This document shows, one piece after another, positions 1 to 6,790 of a stretch of DNA of 9,563 nucleotides. Position 1 is the stretch's first letter. Every line of letters begins with the position of its first letter. The notes below the pieces were generated by a model, which had not been told where the DNA came from, did no database searches, and saw only the letters and a program-made list of their open reading frames with translations. The position numbers and the translations under genes were made by a program. Source of the DNA: Oscillospiraceae bacterium (lineage in GTDB: Bacteria > Bacillota > Clostridia > Oscillospirales > Ruminococcaceae); NCBI GenBank assembly GCA_017472375.1, contig JAFUQL010000089.1:1-9563 (forward strand), written 5' to 3'.

Positions 1-1114
1 CACGGGCAGTGGCCCGGGCCAGCAGCTCGTTCAGCACGCCGGTGGGGATGCGCATGGCGTTCTGCTCGTCCACGAAATTGATCAGTTCAAACAGGCGGTC
101 GATGCGCTGGCCGGTCTTGGCGCTGATGAAGATGATGGGGGCGTAGCTCATGAAGCCGAAGTCCTCCATCAGCTGCTTGCGCATCGCGTCCATGGTCTTG
201 CCGTCCTTCTCAACGGCGTCCCACTTGTTCACCGCGATGATGCAGGCCTTGCCCTGCTCGTGGGCGTAGCCGGCCACCTTGCTGTCCTGCTCGGTGAAGC
301 CCACGGTGCCGTCGATCATGATGACGCACACACGGCTGCGCTCCACAGCGGCCAGGCCGCGCAGAACGCTGTAGCGCTCCACACCCTCCTCCACCTTGCC
401 GCGCTTGCGCATACCGGCGGTGTCGGTGAAGATGAACTTGCCGTACTTGTTGTCCACCATGCTGTCGATGGCATCGCGGGTGGTGCCTGCCTGGTTGGCC
501 ACGATCATGCGCTCCTCGCCCAGAATGTGGTTGACCAGGCTGGACTTGCCCACGTTGGGCCGGCCGATGATGGCCACGGGGATGCGGTCGTCCTCATCCT
601 CGTCCTCGTCCTTGAAGTTCAGGTGCTGGCACACCGCGTCCAGCAGATCGCCGGTGCCATGGCCGTGCACGCTGGAGGTGGGGATCAGCTCGCCCACGCC
701 CAGGCTGTAGAAGTCGTACAGCTCCATGGGGGGCTCGCCCACCTTGTCGCACTTGTTTACCGCCACCACCACAGGCTTGCCGCTGCGGCGCAGCATGGCG
801 GCCACCTCCTGGTCGTGAGCGGTCACGCCGGCGCGCAGATCCACCACCATGATGATGCAGTCGGCCGCGTCGATGGCCAGCTGCGCCTGATGGCGGATGT
901 GCACCACAATGTCATCGTCGCTCTCCGGCTCGATGCCGCCGGTATCGATCAGCAGCATCTTGTGGTTCAGCCACTCACACTCGCCGAAGATGCGGTCGCG
1001 GGTGACACCGGGAGTATCCTCCACGATGGCCAGCCGCTGACCGACCAGTTTATTGAACAGGGTGGACTTTCCCACATTGGGGCGGCCCACCACCGCCACG
1101 ATCGGTTTGCTCAT
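1..1114 (-). CDS. der: Ribosome biogenesis GTPase Der (EngA), C-terminus cut by window edge
   Basis: Der is a tandem-GTPase that binds the large ribosomal subunit and is needed for 50S maturation in the cytoplasm. The 371 visible residues show both G domains. The first has GRPNVGKS at 10-17, DTGG at 57-60 and NKCD at 120-123. The second has GRPNVGKSS at 184-192, DTAG at 231-234, NKWD at 296-299 and SAKTG at 331-335. A linker with eight consecutive acidic residues (169-176) joins them. The C-terminal KH-like domain begins near residue 350 and runs off the window; the family is usually about 440 residues, so roughly 70 are missing. The ATG at 1112-1114 is chosen because AAAGGAGG (1123-1130) lies 8 nt upstream and the protein starts directly with the first beta strand and P-loop. 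The DUF512 gene upstream is a frequent partner of der in Clostridia. A 153-bp gap with its own candidate promoter separates them. Confidence 0.97.
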   Translation of the reverse strand, partial: MSKPIVAVVGRPNVGKSTLFNKLVGQRLAIVEDTPGVTRDRIFGECEWLNHKMLLIDTGGIEPESDDDIVVHIRHQAQLAIDAADCIIMVVDLRAGVTAHDQEVAAMLRRSGKPVVVAVNKCDKVGEPPMELYDFYSLGVGELIPTSSVHGHGTGDLLDAVCQHLNFKDEDEDEDDRIPVAIIGRPNVGKSSLVNHILGEERMIVANQAGTTRDAIDSMVDNKYGKFIFTDTAGMRKRGKVEEGVERYSVLRGLAAVERSRVCVIMIDGTVGFTEQDSKVAGYAHEQGKACIIAVNKWDAVEKDGKTMDAMRKQLMEDFGFMSYAPIIFISAKTGQRIDRLFELINFVDEQNAMRIPTGVLNELLARATAR

Positions 1115-1169
1115 CCGTCTCGCCTCCTTTGTTGCTTCGCCAAAAGTTAAAGACCTTTAAGCGTTTACT

Positions 1170-1198
1170 ATCATACCGTAAAACCGTCCGGATTTCCA
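1170..1198 (-). promoter_or_regulatory. Candidate sigma-A promoter for der
   Basis: On the minus strand a -35 like TGGAAA (1193-1198, 4 of 6 matches to consensus) is followed after 17 nt by TATGAT (1170-1175), a good -10. This would start transcription about 50 nt before the der ATG, so der could be expressed separately from the gene upstream. The -35 lies inside the loop of the inverted repeat at 1181-1214. This is a match by eye only. Confidence 0.45.
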
Positions 1199-1214
1199 GC
1201 CCCCGGATCGGTTT
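1181..1214 (-). other. Inverted repeat in the DUF512-der gap, possible weak terminator
   Basis: Read on the minus strand, AAACCG, a bulged A and TCCGG pair with CCGGA and CGGTTT across an 11-nt loop, giving an 11-bp stem. The minus-strand U tract after it is only four long and then broken, so termination for the DUF512 transcript would be weak. A second small hairpin (AACCG-TCC-CGGTT, 1256-1268) starts at the DUF512 stop codon and is followed by only two more T. Either could be the end of the upstream transcript; neither is convincing. Confidence 0.35.
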
Positions 1215-1267
1215 ATTTTTGTCGTTATTCGGACAATCTTCCAACATTTGTGCAAAACCGGGACGGT

Positions 1268-2569
1268 TCACACCGACAGGATGCCCTGCAGGGTGCCCGC
1301 GCCGTCCGCCGGCAGGATGACCACACGCACGCCCAGGGCCTCCTCCAGCTCGGGGATGGTCATGTCGTCCAGGAAGCGGTCCTGCTCCGCCCTCAGCATC
1401 ACCTCGGGCACACCCAGCACACCGCTGGTCAGCCGGCCCTTGCACTGGGCCACGATGTCGGTGCCGGTGACCAAACCGGCCACGCTCACGTTGCCGCCGA
1501 AAAAGTCGTTGCGGATGGGGTGCACCATCGCCCGGATGTGGCCATGCCGCTGGTTCAGTGCCGCCATCATCTCGGTGATGAGGGGGGCCGCCAGTGTGCC
1601 GGTCACCACATCCACGGCGATCGGCCCGGCACCGGGCTCGCAGTCCTCCAGCTCCGCCAGGAACTCATCCCGGAACAGCCGCCACATTCCTACACCGTTC
1701 TCCAGCTGGGCGTATTCCTCGTAGAATTCGCCCTGCGGGATGGGCCGGCCCGCCGCCAGGTACCACTCGTCTCCGGGGTAGATGAGCCGTGTTCCCAGTT
1801 TTTCCAGGCAGCGCGCGCCGTATTCCTCCAGGATGTCCAGCGTCTCGGCGGCGGTCTGTGCATCGTAGGGCACCAGCGGATACAGACCCTTGCGATAGCG
1901 GGTCAGGCCGCTGGGCACCGCCGCGATGCTCTGAATGGCCGGGTACAGAGCACACAGGTCGTCCAGGCTGCGGCGCAGCTCGTCGCCGTCGTTGATGCCG
2001 CGGCACAGCACCAGCTGGCAGTTCATGTCGATGCCCGCATCGGCGAACTGCTTCAGATAGGCCAGGGTCTCGCCCGCCCGCTTGTTGGCCATCATGCGCA
2101 CCCGCAGCGCGGGGTTGGTGGTGTGTACCGAGATGTTGATGGGCGAGATGTGCATCTGCTTGATGCGCTCCACCTCATGGGGGCTGAGGTTGGTCATGGT
2201 GATATAGTTGCCGAACAAAAAGCTCAGCCGCTCGTCATCGTCCTTGAAATAGAGGGTCTCCCGCAGGCCGGGGGGAAGCTGGTCGATGAAGCAGAACATG
2301 CAGTGGTTGGCACAGGAATGCTTCTGGTCGATCAGATAGGTCTCGAAGTCGCAGCCGAAGGGCTCATACTCGCCCTTCCTCACCGTTACGGTATGCTGTG
2401 TGCCGCTGCGGCACAGGGTCACCTCGATGCGGGCCGCCGCAGTGTGGAACTCATAGTCCAGCATATCGTTCAGTGGGTTTCCGTTGGCGGTCAGCAGGCT
2501 GTCGCCGGGCAGGATGCCCGCCTTTGCAGCCGGACCGCCCTTGTCCACCGATTGCACCTGAATGGCCAT
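1268..2569 (-). CDS. DUF512-family protein with PDZ and radical-SAM-type domain, function unknown
   Basis: The 433-residue protein begins with a PDZ-like domain (about 1-65, with GGPAAKAGILPGDSLL near 11-26). A radical-SAM type cysteine motif C-x3-C-x2-C follows at C86, C90 and C93, and a long C-terminal DUF512 region (about 220-425) carries NDFFGGNVSVAGLVTG at 354-369. This layout fits the DUF512 family, predicted to bind a [4Fe-4S] cluster, probably cytoplasmic because no signal peptide is seen. Its substrate is not known to me. The ATG at 2567-2569 has AAAGGAGG (2578-2585) 8 nt upstream, and the PDZ domain starts at once. The length is normal. It lies after the rpmF terminator with no clear promoter of its own, so it may depend on read-through or on a promoter inside rpmF. 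The neighbouring der is a recurrent partner in Clostridia, which suggests, but does not prove, a link to translation or ribosome assembly. Confidence 0.93.
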   Translation of the reverse strand: MAIQVQSVDKGGPAAKAGILPGDSLLTANGNPLNDMLDYEFHTAAARIEVTLCRSGTQHTVTVRKGEYEPFGCDFETYLIDQKHSCANHCMFCFIDQLPPGLRETLYFKDDDERLSFLFGNYITMTNLSPHEVERIKQMHISPINISVHTTNPALRVRMMANKRAGETLAYLKQFADAGIDMNCQLVLCRGINDGDELRRSLDDLCALYPAIQSIAAVPSGLTRYRKGLYPLVPYDAQTAAETLDILEEYGARCLEKLGTRLIYPGDEWYLAAGRPIPQGEFYEEYAQLENGVGMWRLFRDEFLAELEDCEPGAGPIAVDVVTGTLAAPLITEMMAALNQRHGHIRAMVHPIRNDFFGGNVSVAGLVTGTDIVAQCKGRLTSGVLGVPEVMLRAEQDRFLDDMTIPELEEALGVRVVILPADGAGTLQGILSV

Positions 2570-2608
2570 GAATGCCGCCTCCTTTCAAAAACGTGTCGAT
2601 GTTGCAAA

Positions 2609-2640
2609 GAAAAAAGGGGAAGGCAAGCCCTCCCCCTTTG
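2609..2640 (-). terminator. Intrinsic terminator after rpmF
   Basis: On the minus strand an 11-bp stem (arms 2629-2639 and 2613-2623, one G-U pair) with a 5-nt loop is followed by six T (2610-2615). It lies just past the rpmF stop and closes the yceD-rpmF transcript before the DUF512 gene. Confidence 0.88.
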
Positions 2641-2655
2641 CGCAGAAGCCAGAAC

Positions 2656-2838
2656 TTAGGCTTCCTTCTTGACGATTTCCTTGCCCTTGTAGTAGCCGCA
2701 GTTGCCGCATACCTGGTGGGGAAGTTTATACTCGCCGCAGTGGTCGCACTTGACCAGAGCAGGAGCCTCCAGCTTCCACACGGAGGAGCGACGCTTGTCA
2801 CGCCGTGCCTTGGAAACCTTTCTCTTGGGTACCGCCAT
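2656..2838 (-). CDS. rpmF: 50S ribosomal protein L32
   Basis: This 60-residue basic protein is ribosomal protein L32 of the large subunit. It starts MAVPKRKVSKARRDKRR, the typical L32 N-terminus. It carries a zinc-ribbon with CDHC (31-34) and CGNC (44-47), that is, the four-cysteine (C+) form that binds zinc. The ATG at 2836-2838 has AGGAGGTG (2846-2853) 7 nt upstream. It begins 24 nt after the end of yceD, and yceD-rpmF is a very widely conserved pair, so the two are almost certainly one operon. A strong terminator follows directly. Because the zinc-binding cysteines are kept, a zinc-free paralogue may exist elsewhere in the genome, but this window gives no evidence for one. Confidence 0.98.
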   Translation of the reverse strand: MAVPKRKVSKARRDKRRSSVWKLEAPALVKCDHCGEYKLPHQVCGNCGYYKGKEIVKKEA

Positions 2839-2862
2839 TCTTTAGCACCTCCTCGATGTGAA

Positions 2863-3363
2863 TCAGTCTAGCAGTTCTCTCAATATAGCAAGCCTTGGGT
2901 CAACGGGGGCGGCTTCTTCCTCCGCCGGCTGGCAGGTGCAACCCGCCGCCTTTTTCAACCCGCACTCAGGGCATAGCCCGGAACAATCCTCACTGCAAAG
3001 CAGGAGGCTGGGGCCTTCCAGAACCAGCTCCTCAAAGAGAAGCTCGTCCAGGTCAAGCACACCCTTGGCATCCACCGGCAATTCATCCTCGCCGGCCAGA
3101 TCGTCTTCACGCACTTTCCACTCCCGCTCCAACTCGATGGTCTCGCTGACGGGATCCAGGCACCGGGCACACTCGCCCTGTACCTCGGCACTTGCGCGAA
3201 GGCTCAGATACAGCTCGCTGCGTTTGATGCGCACGGAGAATTCCGCACTCACCGGCTTGTCCACACGATAACCAGGCCAGTCGCATCCGCTCAGATCGGA
3301 CTCGAAGGTCTCGCACACATAGTCAGGGCCGCGCAGCAAAAGTCGTTTCAGGTCAAATTGCAT
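2863..3363 (-). CDS. YceD family (DUF177) protein, large-subunit biogenesis factor
   Basis: This 166-residue protein belongs to the YceD/DUF177 family, whose members are linked to 23S rRNA and 50S maturation and are nearly always encoded just before rpmF. The sequence shows the family pattern CARCLDPV (C65, C68) after a beta-rich N-terminal half. It then has an acidic stretch with DLDELLFEELVLEGPS (104-119) and a cysteine cluster, CSEDCSGLCPECG (123-135), with two further cysteines at 142 and 144. The cluster looks able to bind a metal, as in many Gram-positive members. The ATG at 3361-3363 is preceded by AGAGGTGA and lies about 20 nt from the predicted transcription start. It ends 24 nt before rpmF. 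No signal peptide or membrane segment is seen. The role is taken from the family and the conserved neighbourhood. Confidence 0.93.
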   Translation of the reverse strand: MQFDLKRLLLRGPDYVCETFESDLSGCDWPGYRVDKPVSAEFSVRIKRSELYLSLRASAEVQGECARCLDPVSETIELEREWKVREDDLAGEDELPVDAKGVLDLDELLFEELVLEGPSLLLCSEDCSGLCPECGLKKAAGCTCQPAEEEAAPVDPRLAILRELLD

Positions 3364-3390
3364 ACTTCACCTCTAAAAGACCGCTTATCC

Positions 3391-3419
3391 AGTATAAGCA
3401 ATTCGAACTCGTTTGTCAA
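3391..3419 (-). promoter_or_regulatory. Strong sigma-A promoter for yceD-rpmF
   Basis: The minus strand reads TTGACA (3414-3419), exactly 17 nt, then TATACT (3391-3396): a perfect -35 and a -10 with one mismatch at ideal spacing. It sits just downstream of the preceding gene's terminator and about 30 nt before the yceD start, which gives a short leader of about 20 nt. Confidence 0.88.
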
Positions 3420-3421
3420 GC

Positions 3422-3460
3422 AAAAAAGAAAAACGGGAGCCAAAAAATTTCCGGCTCCCG
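3422..3460 (-). terminator. Intrinsic terminator after the small NTPase gene
   Basis: On the minus strand the perfect 8-bp stem CGGGAGCC/GGCTCCCG (3453-3460 and 3434-3441) encloses an 11-nt loop and is followed by a T-rich tract TTTTTCTTTTTT (3422-3433). It ends the pgi-NTPase transcript right before the yceD promoter. Confidence 0.92.
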
Positions 3461-3504
3461 CATCCTTTGCTGATTTATGCGCTTATCCGAAGATTTGCAG
3501 CAGC

Positions 3505-3909
3505 TTACAGGTACTTCTTCACGCTGTCGGGCAGCTCGTCCTCGTTGGCAGAGACGGTCACGATGACCTGAACGTTCTCGCCGGCCAGGGCGTCGATGGC
3601 AGCCAGGGTCTCGCCCAGCTCCACATAGTCACGGCCGCCGACCTTCAGGATGCCGTCGATGAACAGCTCGGTGATGTCGTAGTTGCCGGCCAGAACGCCG
3701 CTGATGAAGCCGTACAGCATGGGATAGCCGCTGATCTTATATTCATCCACGTCGATCAGGCGAGCCTTGTAGTCGATGTGGTAAGTCAGGTTCATGCACT
3801 TCTCGATAACGACGACGTTACCGTTGGTGGTCTTGGTGGCGTTGTTGATCATGTCCACCATGGCCTTGGTCTTGCCGGAGCCTTTGGTTCCGATAATCAG
3901 TTTGATCAT
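3505..3909 (-). CDS. Small P-loop NTPase of unknown function
   Basis: I do not recognise a characterised family for this 134-residue protein. It has a clear Walker A motif GTKGSGKT (7-14) right after the first strand (IKLIIG). A Walker B-like ELFIDG (81-86) has a hydrophobic strand ending in Asp85, and a late strand VQVIVTVSA (113-121) is followed by acidic residues. It therefore seems to be a minimal single-domain nucleotide-binding fold without extra domains, signal peptide or membrane segments. The ATG at 3907-3909 has AAGGAGGTC (3917-3925) upstream, so the start is secure. It lies 57 bp after pgi, has no visible promoter of its own and ends at a strong terminator, so co-transcription with pgi is likely. 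Similar clostridial proteins may carry generic labels such as ATP-binding protein or PilT; nothing here supports a role in twitching motility. Confidence 0.85.
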   Translation of the reverse strand: MIKLIIGTKGSGKTKAMVDMINNATKTTNGNVVVIEKCMNLTYHIDYKARLIDVDEYKISGYPMLYGFISGVLAGNYDITELFIDGILKVGGRDYVELGETLAAIDALAGENVQVIVTVSANEDELPDSVKKYL

Positions 3910-3948
3910 AAGGGTTGACCTCCTTGCGTTTTGCGGGTTGTATCGTTT

Positions 3949-3961
3949 GCGCCCCGGGCGC
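3949..3961 (-). other. Short GC hairpin between pgi and the NTPase gene
   Basis: The perfect inverted repeat GCGCC-CGG-GGCGC (minus strand) lies 5 nt beyond the pgi stop codon. No T tract follows, so it is not a normal terminator. It could stabilise the 3' end of the pgi message or lower expression of the downstream gene. Confidence 0.35.
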
Positions 3962-3966
3962 TTCGA

Positions 3967-5301
3967 TCAATTCAGTTTGGCTTCCAGTTCCGCCTTGCGG
4001 TCCTCATAGCCGGGCTTGCCCAGCAGGGCAAACATATTCTTCTTGTAGCTCTCCACGCCGGGCTGATCGAAGGGGTTCACACCCAGCAGATAGCCGCTGA
4101 TGGCGCAGGCGCGCTCGTAGAAGTAGATCAGCTCGCCCAGATCCGCCTCGCTCAGGCTGTCCACCTGAATGACGCCGATGGGAACGCCGCCGTCGTTGTG
4201 GGCCAGGATGGTACCCTCCATGGCCTTGCGGTTGACCACGCTCATGTTCTGGCCGGACAGGAAGTTCAGGCCGTCAAAGTTGCCCTCGATGGGATCCAGG
4301 AACACGTCGCGGCCGGGGTTCTTCACATCCACCACGGTCTCGAACAGCATCCGGGCGCCGTCCTGAACGAACTGGCCCATGGAGTGCAGATCGGTGGAGA
4401 AGATCACGCTGGTGGGCATCAGGCCCTTCTGGTCCTTGCCCTCGCTCTCGCCAAAGAGCTGCTTGTACCACTCGTTCATCATGGTGAAGTTGGGCTCGTA
4501 GCAGGCCATCAGCTCCACGCTCTTGCCCTTGCGGTACAAGATGTTGCGCACGGCGGCGTACTTGTAGCAATCGTTGTCGGCGCTCAGCACGCTGAACTTC
4601 TGGCGGCCGGTCTCGGCGCCAGCCATCAGGGCCTCAATGTCACAGCCGGCGCAGGCGATGGGCAACAGGCCCACGGCGCTCAGCACGGAGAATCGGCCGC
4701 CCACATCGTCGGGCACCACAAAGGTCTCCCAGCCCTCGGCGTCCGCCAGCTGCTTCAGGGTGCCGCGGGCACGGTCGGTGGTGGCGTAGATGCGCTTCTT
4801 GGCCTCCTCGGGGCCCACCTGCTCCTCCAGCACCTTGCGCAGAACGCGGAAGGCCAGAGCGGGCTCGGTGGTGGTGCCGGACTTGGAGATCATGTTGATG
4901 CTGAAGCGCTTGCCCTTGCAGCAATCCAGAATGTCCTGGAAGTAGTCGGGCGAGATGGAGTTGCCGACGAAGAAGATCTGCAGGCCGGTCTTGCCGGTGC
5001 TGTTGTACATCTGACCCTTCACGGCCTCGATGACCGCACGGGCGCCCAGGTAGGAGCCGCCGATGCCGATGACCACCAGCACGTCGGAATCCTCACGGAT
5101 GCGGGCGGCGGCGGCCTTGATGCGGGCGAACTCTTCCTTGTCGTAATCGCGGGGCAGATCCACCCAGCCCAGGAAATCGTTGCCGGGGCCGGACTTGCTC
5201 TCAAGCAGATTGTGAGCAACTTCTACCTGCGGATAAAGGGCGGCGTATTCGTTTGCGCTTACAAACTGCTCCAGATGTTTGCCATTGAATGAGACACTCA
5301 T
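3967..5301 (-). CDS. pgi: Glucose-6-phosphate isomerase
   Basis: Pgi interconverts glucose 6-phosphate and fructose 6-phosphate in glycolysis and gluconeogenesis in the cytoplasm. The 444-residue protein has the short form typical of Firmicutes. Two SIS-type sugar-phosphate sites are visible: IGIGGSYLGA (78-87) and SKSGTTTE (139-146). Further signatures are GGRFSVLS (201-208), GESEGKD with the likely catalytic Glu285, TDLHSMGQ with His306, and the C-terminal PGI signature NPFDQPGVESYK (409-420) ending in the active-site Lys420. All expected catalytic residues are present, so the enzyme should be active. The ATG at 5299-5301 is preceded by a poor Shine-Dalgarno (GGGGGT, 5310-5315) at 8 nt. The gene has its own promoter, and the small NTPase gene follows 57 bp downstream, probably on the same transcript. 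Confidence 0.98.
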   Translation of the reverse strand: MSVSFNGKHLEQFVSANEYAALYPQVEVAHNLLESKSGPGNDFLGWVDLPRDYDKEEFARIKAAAARIREDSDVLVVIGIGGSYLGARAVIEAVKGQMYNSTGKTGLQIFFVGNSISPDYFQDILDCCKGKRFSINMISKSGTTTEPALAFRVLRKVLEEQVGPEEAKKRIYATTDRARGTLKQLADAEGWETFVVPDDVGGRFSVLSAVGLLPIACAGCDIEALMAGAETGRQKFSVLSADNDCYKYAAVRNILYRKGKSVELMACYEPNFTMMNEWYKQLFGESEGKDQKGLMPTSVIFSTDLHSMGQFVQDGARMLFETVVDVKNPGRDVFLDPIEGNFDGLNFLSGQNMSVVNRKAMEGTILAHNDGGVPIGVIQVDSLSEADLGELIYFYERACAISGYLLGVNPFDQPGVESYKKNMFALLGKPGYEDRKAELEAKLN

Positions 5302-5341
5302 CAGATAATACCCCCATAATTTTGTGAATACTGTTGCTAAT

Positions 5342-5371
5342 ACTATACCCTTTTGGGGGTGTTTCTGTCAA
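5342..5371 (-). promoter_or_regulatory. Sigma-A promoter for pgi
   Basis: The minus strand has a perfect TTGACA (5366-5371), an 18-nt spacer and TATAGT (5342-5347). The start point would fall about 35 nt before the pgi ATG. The 132-bp gap between dacF and pgi (5302-5433) holds this promoter and no convincing dacF terminator. Confidence 0.82.
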
Positions 5372-5433
5372 GGCTGATTAAAACAACTTTCGGGCCGTAA
5401 CTGCAAACAGCGAAGCGTTCGTCGAACCACCGT

Positions 5434-6597
5434 TCACATGGCAGCGAGTGCCCTCGCCAGGCGGACGAGACTGCGCCCAAAATCCAGTGTTTCCACCGTT
5501 TCTGCGGCCAGCACCGGCCACCGGGCAAGGCAGCTCTCACCGCTGTACACCGCCACGGTCCCCACCTGGCTGCCCTGCGTCACCGGGGCCTCCAGCCGCT
5601 CGGGCAGCTCCAGCCGCACGGTCAGTCCCGCGCTCTCTCCTTTTGCCAAAAGCAGCCGCTGGGCCGCCGGATATTCCAGCTCCACCGTTTCAAATTCGCC
5701 CCGGCTCACCGGGAGCCGCCCGGGCGCATCCACCGGCAGGGGAGCTTCGCCCGCCTCAAAGTTGGAGAAGCCGTAGTCCAGCAGGGTGATGGCGGCGCTG
5801 AACCGCTCGCTGCTGGAGGGGCTGCCCAGCACCACCGCGATGAGGGACAGCCCGTCCCGGGTGGCGCTGGCCGTGATGCACACCCCTGCCCCGCTGGTGG
5901 TGCCGGTCTTGAGCCCGTTGATGCCGCTGTACCGCTTGAGCAGCTTGTTGGTGTTGAGAAGCTGGGTCTGCCCGCCCCGCAGGGTGTCCATCCAGATGGT
6001 GGTATACTCGGTGATCTGCGGGTGTGCGCTGAGCATCTCCCGGCTCATGGCCGCCACGTCCCGCGCGGTGGACAGGTGCCCCGATGCATCCAGCCCACAG
6101 GCATTTTTGAAGGTGGTGCCGGTCATGCCCAGCTCGGCCGCCCGGCGGTTCATCTGCTCCACGAACACCGTCTCGGAGCCGCCGATGAACTCGGCCACTG
6201 CCACCGCTGCATCGTTGGCGCTGGACACACAGATGGCCTTGAGCATCTCCTCCAGGGTCATCTCCTCGCCCGGTTCGAGCCAGATCTGACTGCCGCCCAT
6301 GCTGTAGGCGTGCTCGCTCACCGGCACCAGGTCATTCAGCGACACCCGGCCCGCCTCCAGCGCCTCCATGGTCAGCAGCAGGGTCATCACCTTGGTGATG
6401 GACGCAATGGGAAGCTGGGCATCCGCCTGTTTTTCGTACAGCACCGTGCCGGTGGCCTGATCGATGAGGATGGCACTTTTGCAGGGCACATCGAAGGACG
6501 GCATGGCAAAGCGGCCGCTGTCCTCGGCAAAAGCCGGCGTGCAGAGCACCGCCGCAAGCAGCAGAACGGCCAGCAGGGCCGCAGCACAACGTTTCAT
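5434..6597 (-). CDS. dacF: Serine-type D-Ala-D-Ala carboxypeptidase (DacF/PBP5 family), secreted
   Basis: This penicillin-binding protein removes the terminal D-alanine from peptidoglycan stem peptides outside the membrane. With the start at 6595-6597 it has 387 residues and a clean signal peptide (MKR, hydrophobic run 5-19, probable cleavage after AFA at 22-24). The peptidase S11 motifs are complete: SITK (66-69, nucleophile Ser66), SAN (126-128) and KTG (230-232). A PBP5 C-terminal beta domain follows (about 277-372), then a basic amphipathic tail (about 373-387) that could hold the protein at the membrane surface. A longer reading from 6642 adds 15 polar residues ahead of the signal peptide. 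The internal ATG is preferred because GGAGGGGGAG (6607-6616) lies 9 nt upstream and the signal peptide then begins properly. No good promoter is seen; the best is a lone TATAGT at 6660-6665 without a matching -35. The gene symbol is by family; dacA or dacB naming is also possible. Confidence 0.93.
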   Translation of the reverse strand: MKRCAAALLAVLLLAAVLCTPAFAEDSGRFAMPSFDVPCKSAILIDQATGTVLYEKQADAQLPIASITKVMTLLLTMEALEAGRVSLNDLVPVSEHAYSMGGSQIWLEPGEEMTLEEMLKAICVSSANDAAVAVAEFIGGSETVFVEQMNRRAAELGMTGTTFKNACGLDASGHLSTARDVAAMSREMLSAHPQITEYTTIWMDTLRGGQTQLLNTNKLLKRYSGINGLKTGTTSGAGVCITASATRDGLSLIAVVLGSPSSSERFSAAITLLDYGFSNFEAGEAPLPVDAPGRLPVSRGEFETVELEYPAAQRLLLAKGESAGLTVRLELPERLEAPVTQGSQVGTVAVYSGESCLARWPVLAAETVETLDFGRSLVRLARALAAM

Positions 6598-6688
6598 GTT
6601 CGAGATCTCCCCCTCCGCGGCCCGCCGGGACACACCGCCCACCGGGCCTGTTTTCTACCACTATATGAGCGGGGCACAGAAATCAGTC

Positions 6689-6710
6689 GTGCTGCGGCCG
6701 GGCGCAGCAC
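6689..6710. repeat. Perfect 8-bp GC inverted repeat in the divergent region
   Basis: GTGCTGCG (6689-6696) and CGCAGCAC (6703-6710) form a perfect hairpin with a 6-nt loop. Neither side has a T tract, so it is not an intrinsic terminator. It lies between the divergent dacF and acetyltransferase genes, near the only -10-like sequence upstream of dacF, and may act as an operator or be fortuitous. Confidence 0.4.
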
Positions 6711-6725
6711 CGCGTCGGCATCCTT

Positions 6726-6750
6726 GGTTTCTTTTCCAGGTTTCTTTTCT
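6726..6750. repeat. Tandem 11-bp pyrimidine repeat in the divergent region
   Basis: GGTTTCTTTTC occurs at 6726-6736 and again at 6739-6749, a 13-bp period. It ends 12 bp before the -35 of the acetyltransferase promoter. Such a repeat could be a regulator site or just a low-complexity tract. Confidence 0.45.
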
Positions 6751-6761
6751 TACTTAAATCA

Positions 6762-6790
6762 TTGAAACCGCGGGCATACTATGGTATGCT
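6762..6790 (+). promoter_or_regulatory. Sigma-A promoter for the GNAT gene, with operator-like palindrome
   Basis: TTGAAA (6762-6767), a 17-nt spacer and TATGCT (6785-6790) make a good promoter reading toward the acetyltransferase, leaving a leader of about 54 nt. The palindrome GCATAC-TATG-GTATGC (6774-6789) covers the spacer end and most of the -10, a position where a bound repressor would block transcription. No matching regulator is encoded in the window. Confidence 0.65.

Noticed and set aside
260..1150. Long plus-strand open frame of 296 codons opposite der
   Set aside because: It is the antisense shadow of der. The peptide is rich in His, Ala, Val and Leu with no family signal, as expected from the complement of GC-rich codons.
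1250..2659. Plus-strand open frame of 469 codons opposite the DUF512 gene
   Set aside because: It is opposite a convincing full-length family member, with low-complexity His/Gln/Ala/Val-rich composition. It also runs through the rpmF terminator.
3931..5292. Plus-strand open frame of 453 codons opposite pgi
   Set aside because: Antisense shadow. pgi on the other strand has every catalytic motif, a promoter and a ribosome binding site.
5310..5360. CCCCC/GGGGG inverted repeat around the pgi promoter and ribosome binding site
   Set aside because: One arm lies in the -35/-10 spacer and is not transcribed, so no RNA hairpin with the ribosome binding site is possible. A short G/C tract match of this kind can be chance.
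6598..6642. Longer dacF start at 6642
   Set aside because: It would place 15 polar and charged residues before a standard signal peptide, while the ATG at 6597 has a good ribosome binding site.
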